A stretch of DNA of 64,000 nucleotides from the NCBI RefSeq assembly GCF_018612915.1, contig NZ_JAGGRL010000003.1:37615-101614 (forward strand), given 5' to 3'. The DNA comes from Stenotrophomonas sp. ISL-67 (lineage in GTDB: Bacteria; Pseudomonadota; Gammaproteobacteria; Xanthomonadales; Xanthomonadaceae). The position numbers and the translations under genes are program-made. Shown in pieces: positions 28,063 to 36,896 of this stretch; the stretch's first letter is position 1, and each line of letters opens with the position of its first letter. Under the pieces are notes generated by a model. The model was not told the origin of the DNA. It searched no databases and saw nothing but the letters and a program-made list of their open reading frames with translations.

Positions 28063-29514
28063 TCAGACCAGATCCGAGAGCTCTCCCTCCAACGCATCGA
28101 GCTCCGCGTTCAACGCCGCCTGGAGGGCGACAAAACGCGCGGAAAGCTCGGCACGCTGCGCGCGCAGCGTTGCAATATCCGCGGGAGGGCGCTGGGAGGC
28201 CGGCTGCACGTAACGCGCAACGCTCAGGTTGCCGCCGTTGACGGCGAGTTCTTCAGAACCCGCCAGGTGCGCCACGCCGGGCACGCTCCTGCGCTCGACG
28301 CACAGCCGGCGAAGCGAACGCGCGGCATCCATCCCGAGACGGGGGCCGCGTTTGCCACGGCTGGCCAAGCCACGCGCATCGATGAACAGGACTGCGTCAT
28401 TCCGGCGTACCCTGCGCAACACCAGCAACGCGGTAGCCACAGAGGCTCCGGCAAACAGCCGGTCAGGCAGGCCGATCACCGTATCCACCAGGTTCTCGTC
28501 CAGCCACGCCTGCCGGATGCGCGACTCCTCGCCATCGCGGAACAGCACGCCATGCGGTACCACGATGGCCATGCGGCCGCAGCCCGGGTCCAACGTGGCC
28601 AGCATGTGCTGGATCAGTGCGGTATGTGCCCACTGTCGGGACGGGATGCCCTGCAGGAACCGGAAGTGCGGGTCCTGGGCTGCGTGCGACGGCGCCCACT
28701 TCAGCGAAAGTGGCGGACAGGCCAGCGCCACATGGAAGCGCTGCAGGGCGCCATCCTGCAGCAGCGGTTCTTCCAGCGGATCCCGGTTGTAAAGCCGCGG
28801 AGTGTCGGCGCCCTGCAGCAACAGACGCAGCCGGGCAACAGCACACTGCATCGGGTCAGGCTCCTGACCGTACAGCGGGTAGCGGGCCGGCCCTGCCGGC
28901 GCCTTCGCACTTTCCTCGTCCCGCATCCAGTTGGCGGCTGCCCGCAGCACGGCACCTTGCCGGCAGCTGGGGTCGTAGACGGCCTCGTCGGCGTAGGGGT
29001 GGGTCAGCGCGGCCATCAGCCAGGTCAAGGCAGGCGGCACCTGCCTGTCCAGCAGGACGTCCACTGCGTCGCCGACATCGGGGCGGGTGATCCCACGCTG
29101 CTGGCGGAAGTCCAGCGCCGGCAGTGAAAGGCGCTCCAACACCTGCAGCAGCGCGGCATTGCGCACACTTGGGTCGGCGGGCAGTGCATCCTCCAGCTTC
29201 AGCGTCGGGAACAGCCCGCCCAGCTTGCGTGGATTGCCCAGGGTAAACACCCGCAGTGCATTCATGACCCTCAGCCCATTGCCTTCCGCATGGCGTTGCC
29301 GGAACAGCGTATCGAAGCGGGCTTGCGGCGGAACGCAGTAGGGCACGCAGCGCAGCGGTTCGCCGGGCGTGTACGGAATGGCCGGGTTGCCGTAGTACGT
29401 GGCGTCACTGGCTATCTTCAACAGCAGCAACGACAGGATCAGGTAGGTATCGGCATCGGGCCGGCTGCCGCCTTCCAGTGCGTCGCGGGCGTGGACGAGG
29501 GCGGCGAGCGTCAT
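28063..29514 (-). CDS. HsdM-like N-6 DNA methylase homologue with altered motifs
   Basis: 483 residues in the order of type I M subunits: helical N-terminal domain, then methyltransferase domain with 'VDVLLDRQVPP'. The SAM motif usually reading DPACGSGG is 'YDPSCRQGAVL' (about 180-190). The catalytic NPPF/Y is 'ACPPLSL' (about 265-271), so the Asn and aromatic residue are missing. The later 'GRMAIVVPHGVLFRDG' and 'DTVIGLPDRLFAGASVATALLVL' are well kept. Methylation activity is therefore doubtful. A 4-base overlap (ATGA) links it to the hsdS-like gene upstream. Confidence 0.8.
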   Translation of the reverse strand: MTLAALVHARDALEGGSRPDADTYLILSLLLLKIASDATYYGNPAIPYTPGEPLRCVPYCVPPQARFDTLFRQRHAEGNGLRVMNALRVFTLGNPRKLGGLFPTLKLEDALPADPSVRNAALLQVLERLSLPALDFRQQRGITRPDVGDAVDVLLDRQVPPALTWLMAALTHPYADEAVYDPSCRQGAVLRAAANWMRDEESAKAPAGPARYPLYGQEPDPMQCAVARLRLLLQGADTPRLYNRDPLEEPLLQDGALQRFHVALACPPLSLKWAPSHAAQDPHFRFLQGIPSRQWAHTALIQHMLATLDPGCGRMAIVVPHGVLFRDGEESRIRQAWLDENLVDTVIGLPDRLFAGASVATALLVLRRVRRNDAVLFIDARGLASRGKRGPRLGMDAARSLRRLCVERRSVPGVAHLAGSEELAVNGGNLSVARYVQPASQRPPADIATLRAQRAELSARFVALQAALNAELDALEGELSDLV

Positions 29515-30122
29515 CCTGGCGTTTCACCCAGGATGCGCGCCGCATAGCGGGCAACCTCTGCATGTCGGGCGGCAATCATCTGCTCGCACTGAAACTTCTC
29601 AAGCTGCGCCGCCCTCGCGATGGCAACAATGCGTTGCTGGTGAAGCAGGGGCGGCAAGTGCACAGCCAGCGCCTCAATCGCCATCTTGCGAAGACTCTGT
29701 TGGCGCGAGCCCGCAGCTTGCCGACGCAGGTGCTCCTGCGCTCCCTGCTGGTTGAGCTGCCACGCCAGGAAGGCAGGCATCACCCGCTCCTGGTCGGTCA
29801 CCCGGATGACATACAGGTGAGGGCTGCAGACAGTGTCGACCGGCGGATTGCATAGCAGTACTGCGAGTGGGTGAGCGCCGCGTGCGGCGAGCAGAACGTC
29901 ACCGTCCTGCACCCAATCCGGCGTCTTTCGCGGGTGCAGCCGTGTACGCAGCAGGTCGTTCGGGTCGTGCACGCCCGATGCGCTGAGGTTCTTCAACTGG
30001 ATCACCCGAATCGGCCCATCCGTGACGGCAGCGATTGCGCCCCGGAAGGGGTGTCCCTGGCGGATTCTGGCGATGTCGGAAAGCTTCGCACTTCGACGAA
30101 AAATGTTCATGTGGCGAACCAT
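29511..30122 (-). CDS. HsdS-like specificity subunit, single target-recognition domain
   Basis: About 204 residues from the ATG of 'MVRHMNIFRRSAKL'; the frame opens at 30239, but the extra N-terminus does not look like HsdS. It has one target-recognition unit ('LSDIARIRQGHPFRG', 'VIQLKNLSASG', 'GDVLLAARG') and one conserved helix ('LAVHLPPLLHQQRIVAIARAAQLEKFQ'-like region). Full HsdS proteins have two of each, so this is a half subunit that may dimerise. First gene of a minus-strand S-M-R order. The start is uncertain because no good ribosome site is seen. Confidence 0.75.
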   Translation of the reverse strand: MVRHMNIFRRSAKLSDIARIRQGHPFRGAIAAVTDGPIRVIQLKNLSASGVHDPNDLLRTRLHPRKTPDWVQDGDVLLAARGAHPLAVLLCNPPVDTVCSPHLYVIRVTDQERVMPAFLAWQLNQQGAQEHLRRQAAGSRQQSLRKMAIEALAVHLPPLLHQQRIVAIARAAQLEKFQCEQMIAARHAEVARYAARILGETPG

Positions 30123-30502
30123 GCGCGGCACGCGCTGGGGCGTCAAATGAGCGTTTTGCACCATTCGGAATGGTGCGGAGTGACCCCCGAAAACTGGAAC
30201 GTGGACCGCGATCCTCGACAGGCATGGTGTTTCATTCACCGTCTATGAGTAGGCGGGATCAATCGGGAAAAAGAGGTTGCGCAAACGTTCGCTTCCACGG
30301 TCGTCGCAGCCCCACATTCAGCCTGCTGACTACGCGCCCATCCAAGGCCGGTATATGCGGGTTCCATTTCCGCATAAGCGAAGGCGTGTGGCGAGAAGAG
30401 GGATTGACGAATTTGTATGCAAATTGCCACGTGGTTTTAACGAGCCCCTGCACACGATTGCCTCGACCGCGGCATACCGCTTGCGGCACCCGGAGACCCG
30501 AC
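30123..30502. other. Gap between hsdS-like gene and Gln-rich gene
   Basis: About 380 bases of lower GC than its surroundings. It must carry the divergent promoters of the hsd-like operon (minus) and the Gln-rich gene (plus). One reading frame continues through it on each strand, but without convincing protein character. I see no repeat or clear promoter boxes. Confidence 0.4.
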
Positions 30503-30646
30503 ATGGCCCAGCAGCGCAATCAGAGTTCGCAGCACCAGCGTGGTGAGCAGCAGGAGCGCGGACGCGACCAGCAGCAGCAACAGCAGCAGGAACAGCAGCA
30601 GCGCAACCAGAATCAGCAGCAGGGCTGGAAGGACGAAGAAGAGTGA
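30503..30646 (+). CDS. Small Gln-rich low-complexity protein
   Basis: 47 residues, about half Gln, with charged residues and an acidic end 'GWKDEEE'. The DNA is largely CAG/CAA repeats, so its length may vary between strains. The ATG has GGAG about 8 bases upstream, and a strong hairpin terminator follows 25 bases after the stop, which supports a real short gene. No membrane segment or known domain. Function unknown; it is probably disordered. Confidence 0.6.
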   Translation: MAQQRNQSSQHQRGEQQERGRDQQQQQQQEQQQRNQNQQQGWKDEEE

Positions 30647-30670
30647 CGGCTGGCGGTACTGCCGAACGAT

Positions 30671-30700
30671 GAAGGCCCCGCTTCGGCGGGGCCTTCCTGT
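30671..30700. terminator. Hairpin terminator shared by convergent genes
   Basis: GAAGGCCCCGC and GCGGGGCCTTC form a perfect 11-bp stem around a TTCG tetraloop. It lies between the Gln-rich gene (plus) and the QEGLA gene (minus), so it can serve both. Confidence 0.85.
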
Positions 30701-30707
30701 TCCGGTC

Positions 30708-32087
30708 TTACCCTGCGGCACCGGCCATGAGCTCATCTTCGACCGCCGAGAACCGCTGCAGATCGAACGTATCCAGCCGCATCGCCTGCGCTGCGGTGGA
30801 GAACGCCAGCGTTGCCAGCACCCGTTCGGGATGCTGCGCCCACGGCGGCACGTACCGTGGTGGGGCAATCAGCCCGTTCTTCCGGTAGGGCGCCAGCGTC
30901 ACCAGGTCACCCAGGTCTACCCGCCCGCAGAACAGCAGCCGCAGCGTATCGCTGCGGTTCTCGTGCAGGGCGCGCTTGATGAAGGCGGTCACCAGCAGCA
31001 GCCCCTCCAGGTACGCCCCATCCTTGGTGAAGCAGACCCGGCCCCGCACGTCGCCACCCCGGAAGATGCGCGCCGCACTGCGGTAGCCATCCACCTCCGA
31101 CTGGCCGGCAGCGAGGAATGCGCGGAACACATCGATGAAGTCCGCACCGTCCAGGGCCTCCTGCAGTCGGACTACCCGCAGCGCCAGCCGACGCAGGCGG
31201 TTGATATCCATCGCCCCGGTGATGATCTCCGAGAACGTCGCCAGCCCTTCCTGCGTGCGTGTGGTGCGCGGTGCACCGGCGCCAAGGCAGCGCAGCCACG
31301 GCTGGTGCTTGCCGTTGAGCAGGGTGGCCGAGTGGATGAAGGCCTCATGCTCGACCAGCTGGTCCAGGTCCAGCTGCGAGAACAGTGCATCGGCGCGCAG
31401 GCGGATTACCTTGCTGCCGGCGGCGGCCTTGGAGGCCAGCCCGGCATCCAGCACCACCTTCACCGCGTCGTTGGTGAAGAACGGCTCGATGCGCTGGCGC
31501 AGCAGCACGGAGAAGTCCGGGGCAGGGATGTCGTACTGGATGCGCGGCACATACTGCGAGCCGATCAGCTGGTCGGTGATGGCCAGCATCTGCGCAGCCG
31601 ACTGCGCGGTGGTGGTGGTCTGCGAACGGTACTGGGTGCTGGGCTGCCCGTAGAGCAGCGTGGAGCACTCGGTGAAACGGGGGGTGCCGGTGTTGGCCAG
31701 CATGCGGGCCGCCACGCGGTAGCTCCAGGCGGTGCGGTACAGCCAGTCGCCCACCGGATGGCCGCGATCCAGCTGCTGCAGGATGTCGCCCAGCGCGGCG
31801 ATGGTGTCTGCGTGGTCGACCGGCTGCGTCGGCGGCGCCGGCATCTCCGGCTTGCCGGTGCGCCAGGACGCCAGGAAACGGGTTTCCATCTCTATCGGCC
31901 ACGCCAGCCCGGAGAGCACGCGGATTCTGTTGCCCAGCCTGGCCAGCCGCGTATCCACTTCCAGCAACGGCGCAAGCGCAGGGTCCGCCTGGATCGGGTC
32001 AGGGCTGGAGGGGGACGTGACCTTTTCCACGACGGTACCCTGGCTTGAGCACCGTTCCACTGTGTTGCCAGCGGGCTTCCCCGGCAA
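30708..32087 (-). CDS. QEGLA-motif (DUF1704) putative metallopeptidase
   Basis: 459 residues. The family motif 'RTTRTQEGLATFSE' and the zinc-binding 'VEHEAFIHSAT' (HExxxH) are present. The family is often labelled flavohemoglobin expression-modulating QEGLA protein and is related to the eukaryotic MATCAP tubulin peptidases. No signal peptide, so probably cytoplasmic. The first 30 residues look unstructured and the true start may be further in. Its substrate in bacteria is not known to me. Confidence 0.82.
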   Translation of the reverse strand: MPGKPAGNTVERCSSQGTVVEKVTSPSSPDPIQADPALAPLLEVDTRLARLGNRIRVLSGLAWPIEMETRFLASWRTGKPEMPAPPTQPVDHADTIAALGDILQQLDRGHPVGDWLYRTAWSYRVAARMLANTGTPRFTECSTLLYGQPSTQYRSQTTTTAQSAAQMLAITDQLIGSQYVPRIQYDIPAPDFSVLLRQRIEPFFTNDAVKVVLDAGLASKAAAGSKVIRLRADALFSQLDLDQLVEHEAFIHSATLLNGKHQPWLRCLGAGAPRTTRTQEGLATFSEIITGAMDINRLRRLALRVVRLQEALDGADFIDVFRAFLAAGQSEVDGYRSAARIFRGGDVRGRVCFTKDGAYLEGLLLVTAFIKRALHENRSDTLRLLFCGRVDLGDLVTLAPYRKNGLIAPPRYVPPWAQHPERVLATLAFSTAAQAMRLDTFDLQRFSAVEDELMAGAAG

Positions 32088-32095
32088 CCGCGCTT

Positions 32096-32803
32096 CTACG
32101 TGCCGGCAGGCAGCAAATGTACTGGGGTTGCGTGAATACGGGCGCCCACACGCCAGCCCTGCTCGGCGTCATCCAGCTCCCCGGCGCCCACATCGTCCAG
32201 CGTCACCACGATGCCCCGGGCATTGGGCAGCACCTTCTGCTCCGGGAACCAGCGGCGCGTGGCGTCCACCACGATCAGCAATCCCTCGTCATCGCCCAGC
32301 GCGGCGAAGTGCGGAACGGGCGGGCTGAGGTAGCCCAGCCCGAACGCCGCCTCGGCGCGCGCACCCAGCGCGGCCACGTCGGCCGTGGGCAGCCCCACTT
32401 CGCTCACGCAGGTCATCTCGCTGCCATGGAACCCGCCCACACGCCCGGACGCGGGCAGCCTGCGCCGCCCGATCAGTTCCAGGATCAGCCCATCGGGGCC
32501 GTCGAAATAGATGGATTCCGAATCCCAGCGCCCGCCAAAGGTGAAGTGCGCCTCGCCGGCCGCACTGCGCTGCAGCGGTGTGCGCGCCAGCAACCAGTCG
32601 GTGGCCGCCTGGAAGCGGTCGGCCGGCACGTTGAAGGCCAGGTGCACCCCGCCGATCGGATTGTTGCCTGCCGGGCGCAGTTGCACGTCCGTCCAGCCGA
32701 TCCGCACCACGTCCTTCTGCACCGGCAGCTGTAGTACCTCTGCGAAGTAACGGCCCACCTGTGCAACGTCGGAAACGGGAAGCTGGAGCGTTTGGATCTG
32801 CAT
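32096..32803 (-). CDS. VOC-superfamily (glyoxalase/dioxygenase-like) protein
   Basis: About 235 residues from the ATG of 'MQIQTLQLPVSDVAQVGRYF'; the frame opens 22 residues earlier at a GTG. Two or more beta-alpha-beta-beta-beta modules are seen: 'LPVSDVAQVGRYFAEVLQLP', 'SIYFDGPDGLILELIGRR', then 'EVGLPTADVAALGARAEAAF'. The 'GPDGLILELI' stretch carries the metal-ligand Glu typical of VOC folds. The reaction cannot be told from sequence. Only 8 bases separate it from the QEGLA gene, so they may form an operon. Confidence 0.78.
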   Translation of the reverse strand: MQIQTLQLPVSDVAQVGRYFAEVLQLPVQKDVVRIGWTDVQLRPAGNNPIGGVHLAFNVPADRFQAATDWLLARTPLQRSAAGEAHFTFGGRWDSESIYFDGPDGLILELIGRRRLPASGRVGGFHGSEMTCVSEVGLPTADVAALGARAEAAFGLGYLSPPVPHFAALGDDEGLLIVVDATRRWFPEQKVLPNARGIVVTLDDVGAGELDDAEQGWRVGARIHATPVHLLPAGT

Positions 32804-33041
32804 GGAACAAGGCACCGTAAGGCAGGAGGAGATGTCAAAAGGCTGACATCGCCGCTTGGGAGAATGCACCCATCGCCCTCACAATGTGATGAGATTCACG
32901 TTAACCATGTGCGTATCATCACGCATGTCGTCACCACCCCGGTTTGTGGGCGGTCTGTGAACGCCATGGCATTGGCGCGCCGCTATGCTACGCCTCCCGG
33001 CGTAGCGTGATGCGCGCCACGACACGAATCAGGAGGATCCG

Positions 33042-33560
33042 TTGTCCCATCATCGTCCCATGACGCTGCTCGCCCTGTCGCTGAGCATCCTGCTGGCCGC
33101 GTGCAAGCCTGACGCCGCCCCGGCCGCCCCGGCAGATGCTGCTGCTCCGGTTGCTGCAGTGCCTGCTGCCGCCGAGCCCACCGCAGCGGTCACCACCGCC
33201 GACGCAGGCGCTGCCTGCACCTACGCCGACTTCGATACCTTCCTGCCGCACTTCGGCCGGGAAATCGCCTTGCAGGAAACGTCGGTGGCCGACCCGCTGC
33301 TGAGCGAGCGCTACGACACCGAATCGCAGGACGAGCCGACCCTGGTGAGCGGGAAGGTGCCGCTCAGCGAGGTGACCTGGCCGGTCATGCCCAATCCCTC
33401 GGGCCTGAAGGACGTGGGTCGCGAGATGCAGGTGGCCCGGCAGGACGACGGCACCATGAAGGTGCTCATCCGCACCCCCGACACCAGCAACCAGCAGTCG
33501 TACTACTTCGCCCAGCGGCCCTGCTGGCAGCTGGTACGCATGACCGATGAGTCGATCTGA
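33042..33560 (+). CDS. Lipoprotein of unknown function
   Basis: 172 residues from TTG, with AGGAGG 5 bases upstream; an ATG 18 bases inside is the alternative. The lipobox 'ILLAAC' gives Cys about residue 21, followed by an Ala/Pro-rich linker of about 40 residues and a compact domain ending 'PCWQLVRMTDES'. Two Cys in the mature domain could form a disulfide. It lies 15 bases before a second lipoprotein gene, upstream of the effector-like hydrolase. Confidence 0.75.
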   Translation: MSHHRPMTLLALSLSILLAACKPDAAPAAPADAAAPVAAVPAAAEPTAAVTTADAGAACTYADFDTFLPHFGREIALQETSVADPLLSERYDTESQDEPTLVSGKVPLSEVTWPVMPNPSGLKDVGREMQVARQDDGTMKVLIRTPDTSNQQSYYFAQRPCWQLVRMTDESI

Positions 33561-33575
33561 TCCAGGGAGCTGGTG

Positions 33576-34070
33576 ATGTCCACACTGCGTTTGGTTCCCA
33601 CGCTCGCGCTGGCCCTGTTGCTGGCTGCGTGCAATGCACCCACCCCTTCACCCACACCGCAAGAAGAGAAAGGCATGCACAAGGAATGCCCAGGTGCCAC
33701 GTTGCACCTGACCGCGTTGCCGGCCAAGGACGGCGAGACCACCCGCACCCGCCTGGAGATCGAGAAGGACGGCCAGCGCCGTGCCATCGAAACCCCGGCG
33801 GAGTTGAGTGACTACACCGCTGTTGGCCTGGCCTGCGCGGAAGACAAGCAGGGCGCTTCGTATTTCGTGGTGCAGTACGGCGAACTGCCGTTCGGCTGCG
33901 CGTTCTGCGAATGGTTCACCCTGTACGACGCCGACGGCAGGCAGCTGACCCACAACACCCCGCCACTGCGCGGCGAAGCCGATGCGCAGTCGCCCAACAA
34001 TGACGAGTATTCGCAGCTGATCGCCAAGCTCGGCATCACCCATCCGGAGGTGGACTACATCGAAGACTGA
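33576..34070 (+). CDS. Lipoprotein, candidate immunity protein of the adjacent hydrolase
   Basis: About 164 residues. Lipobox 'LLLAACN' after a short hydrophobic signal. The mature domain has 'YFVVQYGELPFGCAFCEWF' with paired Cys and a 'LYDADGRQLT' turn. Immunity proteins for peptidoglycan-degrading effectors of the Xanthomonadales killing system are periplasmic lipoproteins beside the effector gene, which fits here. No direct homology is proven. ATG chosen because GGGAG sits 6 bases upstream. Confidence 0.7.
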   Translation: MSTLRLVPTLALALLLAACNAPTPSPTPQEEKGMHKECPGATLHLTALPAKDGETTRTRLEIEKDGQRRAIETPAELSDYTAVGLACAEDKQGASYFVVQYGELPFGCAFCEWFTLYDADGRQLTHNTPPLRGEADAQSPNNDEYSQLIAKLGITHPEVDYIED

Positions 34071-34120
34071 GCTGTACATCGACATGACGTCGATGCGCGT
34101 TGACCGGAACATGACGTCCG

Positions 34121-34145
34121 GTAGGTATCGACCGTTGGTCGATAC
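34121..34145 (+). repeat. SMAG-type GTAG hairpin
   Basis: GTAG followed by GTATCGACC-GTT-GGTCGATAC, a perfect 9-bp stem. Two weaker inverted repeats lie just before it (CATCGAC/GTCGATG near 34077-34095 and ACCGGA/TCCGGT). It separates the lipoprotein and hydrolase genes. Confidence 0.75.
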
Positions 34146-34175
34146 ACACCTTAAGGAAAGCCTCTTTCTCATAGA

Positions 34176-35894
34176 ATGGATAGCACAGACATGCCCAATG
34201 ACATCTACACCAACATGGTGCAGCCGGCCGGTGCTGCGTATCGCAGCAACCAGATCGAATCGTGGAGCCACTACCGCGAGCCGATCGACGAAAGCCGCCC
34301 CCTGCATGGCCAATCGCGCCGCTGGGGCGATGCCTCCCCCGAAGTACAGTCGCGCGTGATCGACTCGTTGATCGCGTCCTCGCGCGATGCCGGCCTCACC
34401 CCGCGCGAAACCGCGTACGTGCTGGCCATCGCCCGCGTCGAATCCGGCTTCAACCCGGATGCTGCCGCCGGCACCACCTCGGCCTCCGGCCTTGGCCAGT
34501 TCATTGACCGCACCGGCAAGCACTACGGTCTGAACAACACCAACCGCTTCGACGTCGACGCACAGTCCGACGCGCTGGTGGCGCACTTCGTCGACAACCG
34601 CAACCTGGCGCGCGACCGTGGCCAGGGCGAAGACTACATCTACAAGTACCACCACGATGGCCCGACCAAGGACTACGGCGGCCTCGGCCTGGCACAGCGC
34701 AAGGTCGCGCCGCACCTGGATGAGTACGAACAGTTCGTCAACCAGCGCCTGAGCCAGACGCAGGCACCGGCCCAGCAGCATGCCGCCCCGGCTGCCGTCG
34801 CCGCCGCTGGCGCCGCTACCCAGGCGCGCTCCTACGAGCACACCATGCAGGTGATGCTGCCGCCGCAGAACGGCGTCAAGCCGCACGTCACCGGCCACTT
34901 TGGTGAGCACCGGGGCGAGAAGAGCCATGGCGGCAGCGACTTCAACTATGTCGGTGGCCAGGCTGGCCGCAACCTGCAGCATCCCACCATCCACGCGCCG
35001 ATCGCCGGCACCGTGACTTCGGTGGGCGGCAGGTACGGCACGGTGATGATCCAGGATACCCAGGGCAATTCGCACCAGATCCTGCACATGCAGGACACCA
35101 GGGTGAAGGTCGGCCAGCACGTGGAGCCGGGCGATGCTATCGGCACCATGGGCGGCCGCGGCCCGCAGGGTGCCAACCAGTACGCGCAGCACGTGCACTA
35201 CCAGATGAAGGATCCGTCCGGGAAGCTGATCAACCCGGAGGCCTACTGGAACAAGGGCATCCAGCAGGAAGCGGGCAAGCACGGGCATGCGCACGACCAT
35301 GACCACGCGCCGGCCGGTACCCTGCGCAAGGGCGACCGCAGCGATGAAGTGACCAGGCTGCAGGAAGAACTGAACCGCCTGGGCGTGCGCGATGCCAACG
35401 GCAACCGCCTCTCCGAGGATGGCAAGTTCGGCGACAATACCCGCGAAGCGGTGCTGGCCTACCAGAAGCAGCAGGGCCTGAAGGAGGACGGCGTGGTGGG
35501 TCGCGAAACCCTTGGCAAGCTCGCTGCCACGCAGGTGCAGGGCAGTGAAGCCCGCACCGCCACCGGACCACAGCTGGGTGACAAGGGCCACCCGGACACG
35601 CCGCTGCACAATGCGATCCGTGCCCAGCTGCCCGCCGCCATCTCCAACGAAGCGGCGGCCAACGTCACGCTGCAGGCCAGGCAGGCCGGCATTGATTCGC
35701 CGGAGAAGCTGCAGAGTGTGACCGTGCAGGATGGCAAGGCGTTCGTGATGGGCACTACGCCGGGCTATCGCGCCGCCGTGGACCTGAGCCAGGCACCGCC
35801 GCTGGAGCAGACCAGCGCGCAGCTGCTGGGCAACAACAGCCAGCAGCAGAGCCAGGTGCAGGAAGAGCAGCAGAAGGTGGCAATGGGGCGCTGA
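34176..35894 (+). CDS. Modular peptidoglycan hydrolase with XVIPCD-like tail (putative X-T4SS effector)
   Basis: 572 residues and no signal peptide. Modules in order: a lytic transglycosylase/lysozyme-like domain (catalytic Glu in 'IARVESGFNPDA', about 89); an M23 LytM endopeptidase ('SHGGSDF', H251/D255, and 'QHVHYQ', H339/H341); a His-rich linker; a peptidoglycan-binding domain (about 383-450); and a C-terminal region (about 463-572, 'GDKGHPDTPLHNAI' to a Gln-rich end) like the XVIPCD secretion signal. It would cut both glycan and peptide bonds in a rival's wall after delivery by the X-type IV system. Secretion is inferred from the tail. Confidence 0.85.
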   Translation: MDSTDMPNDIYTNMVQPAGAAYRSNQIESWSHYREPIDESRPLHGQSRRWGDASPEVQSRVIDSLIASSRDAGLTPRETAYVLAIARVESGFNPDAAAGTTSASGLGQFIDRTGKHYGLNNTNRFDVDAQSDALVAHFVDNRNLARDRGQGEDYIYKYHHDGPTKDYGGLGLAQRKVAPHLDEYEQFVNQRLSQTQAPAQQHAAPAAVAAAGAATQARSYEHTMQVMLPPQNGVKPHVTGHFGEHRGEKSHGGSDFNYVGGQAGRNLQHPTIHAPIAGTVTSVGGRYGTVMIQDTQGNSHQILHMQDTRVKVGQHVEPGDAIGTMGGRGPQGANQYAQHVHYQMKDPSGKLINPEAYWNKGIQQEAGKHGHAHDHDHAPAGTLRKGDRSDEVTRLQEELNRLGVRDANGNRLSEDGKFGDNTREAVLAYQKQQGLKEDGVVGRETLGKLAATQVQGSEARTATGPQLGDKGHPDTPLHNAIRAQLPAAISNEAAANVTLQARQAGIDSPEKLQSVTVQDGKAFVMGTTPGYRAAVDLSQAPPLEQTSAQLLGNNSQQQSQVQEEQQKVAMGR

Positions 35895-35933
35895 GTTCCG
35901 TTGCTGCCTGATGCATTGCAGTTGAAGTGATGA

Positions 35934-35964
35934 AGCCAGCCGGGGCAACCTGGCTGGCTTTTTT
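35934..35964 (+). terminator. Rho-independent terminator
   Basis: AGCCAGCC pairs with GGCTGGCT and is followed at once by a run of six T. It lies about 40 bases after the hydrolase stop. Confidence 0.9.
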
Positions 35965-36048
35965 CATTTGAGTCCCCGCGATGGCATGCGCACTAGAATA
36001 TGCCTGTGGTCGCAGCAGCGGCCTTGGCAGTGAACGAGGCTGAAGGTA

Positions 36049-36885
36049 ATGGATAGTGGTCGCGTCAAGTCGGGAATCGAACTCATCGCCATCGACATGG
36101 ATGGAACCCTGCTGGATCCTGCGCATCGGCTTACCGGCCGGGTGAAGCGGGCCATCACCCGTGCGCGCGAGAGCGGCGTGCGGATCGTGCTGACCAGTGG
36201 CCGCCCGGTGTCGGGGTTGCAGCCGTTTCTCGATGAACTGGGCATCGATGGTGCCGAGGACTACTGCATTGCCTGCAATGGCGGTCTCGTCACGCGTGTC
36301 GCCACCGGCGAGGTGGTGGTCGAGTACCCGCTCAGCTTCGATGACTTTCTGTTCTGCGAGCAGGTTGCCCGCGGGTTGGGCGTGCACTTCCAGGCATTGG
36401 ATGGTGAGCGCCTCTACACACCCAATCGCGATATCAGCCCCTATACCGTGGCGGACTCGCACCTGTCGCGCGTGCCGCTGTCATACCGCAGCGTGGAGGA
36501 GATGGATGCGTCGATGTCTTTCCTCAAGCTGATGATGGTCGACGAGCCGGCAATCCTGGATGCGGTCATTCCGCGCCTGCCACGCGTGCTGACCGAGCGC
36601 TTCGCTGTCCTCAAGAGCGCGGCCTTCTTTCTGGAGGTCTTCGACCACCGGGCGGGCAAAGGACCCAGCCTGCAGAAGCTGGCCGAGCATCTGGGGATCG
36701 ACCGCACCTGCGTGATGGCAATCGGGGATCAGGAAAACGATCTGACCATGCTGCAGTTCGCCGGCACCAGCGTGGCGATGGGCAACGCCATTGATGTGGT
36801 CAAGGCGACGGCATTGCACGAAACGGCGACCAACGCGGCAGATGGCGTGGCGCTGGCCATCGAACGTTTCGTGCTGGGCGACTGA
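36049..36885 (+). CDS. Cof-type HAD-superfamily sugar phosphatase
   Basis: 278 residues. HAD motif I 'IAIDMDGTLLDP' (nucleophile Asp), motif II 'IVLTSGRPVSG', a Lys near 'DHRAGKGPSL' and motif IV 'MAIGDQENDLTML'. The large type IIB cap between them is typical of YidA/Cof phosphatases acting on sugar phosphates or flavin precursors. It is a single gene; substrate unknown. ATG preceded by GAAGGTA. Confidence 0.88.
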   Translation: MDSGRVKSGIELIAIDMDGTLLDPAHRLTGRVKRAITRARESGVRIVLTSGRPVSGLQPFLDELGIDGAEDYCIACNGGLVTRVATGEVVVEYPLSFDDFLFCEQVARGLGVHFQALDGERLYTPNRDISPYTVADSHLSRVPLSYRSVEEMDASMSFLKLMMVDEPAILDAVIPRLPRVLTERFAVLKSAAFFLEVFDHRAGKGPSLQKLAEHLGIDRTCVMAIGDQENDLTMLQFAGTSVAMGNAIDVVKATALHETATNAADGVALAIERFVLGD

Positions 36886-36896
36886 ATGACTCGCCC

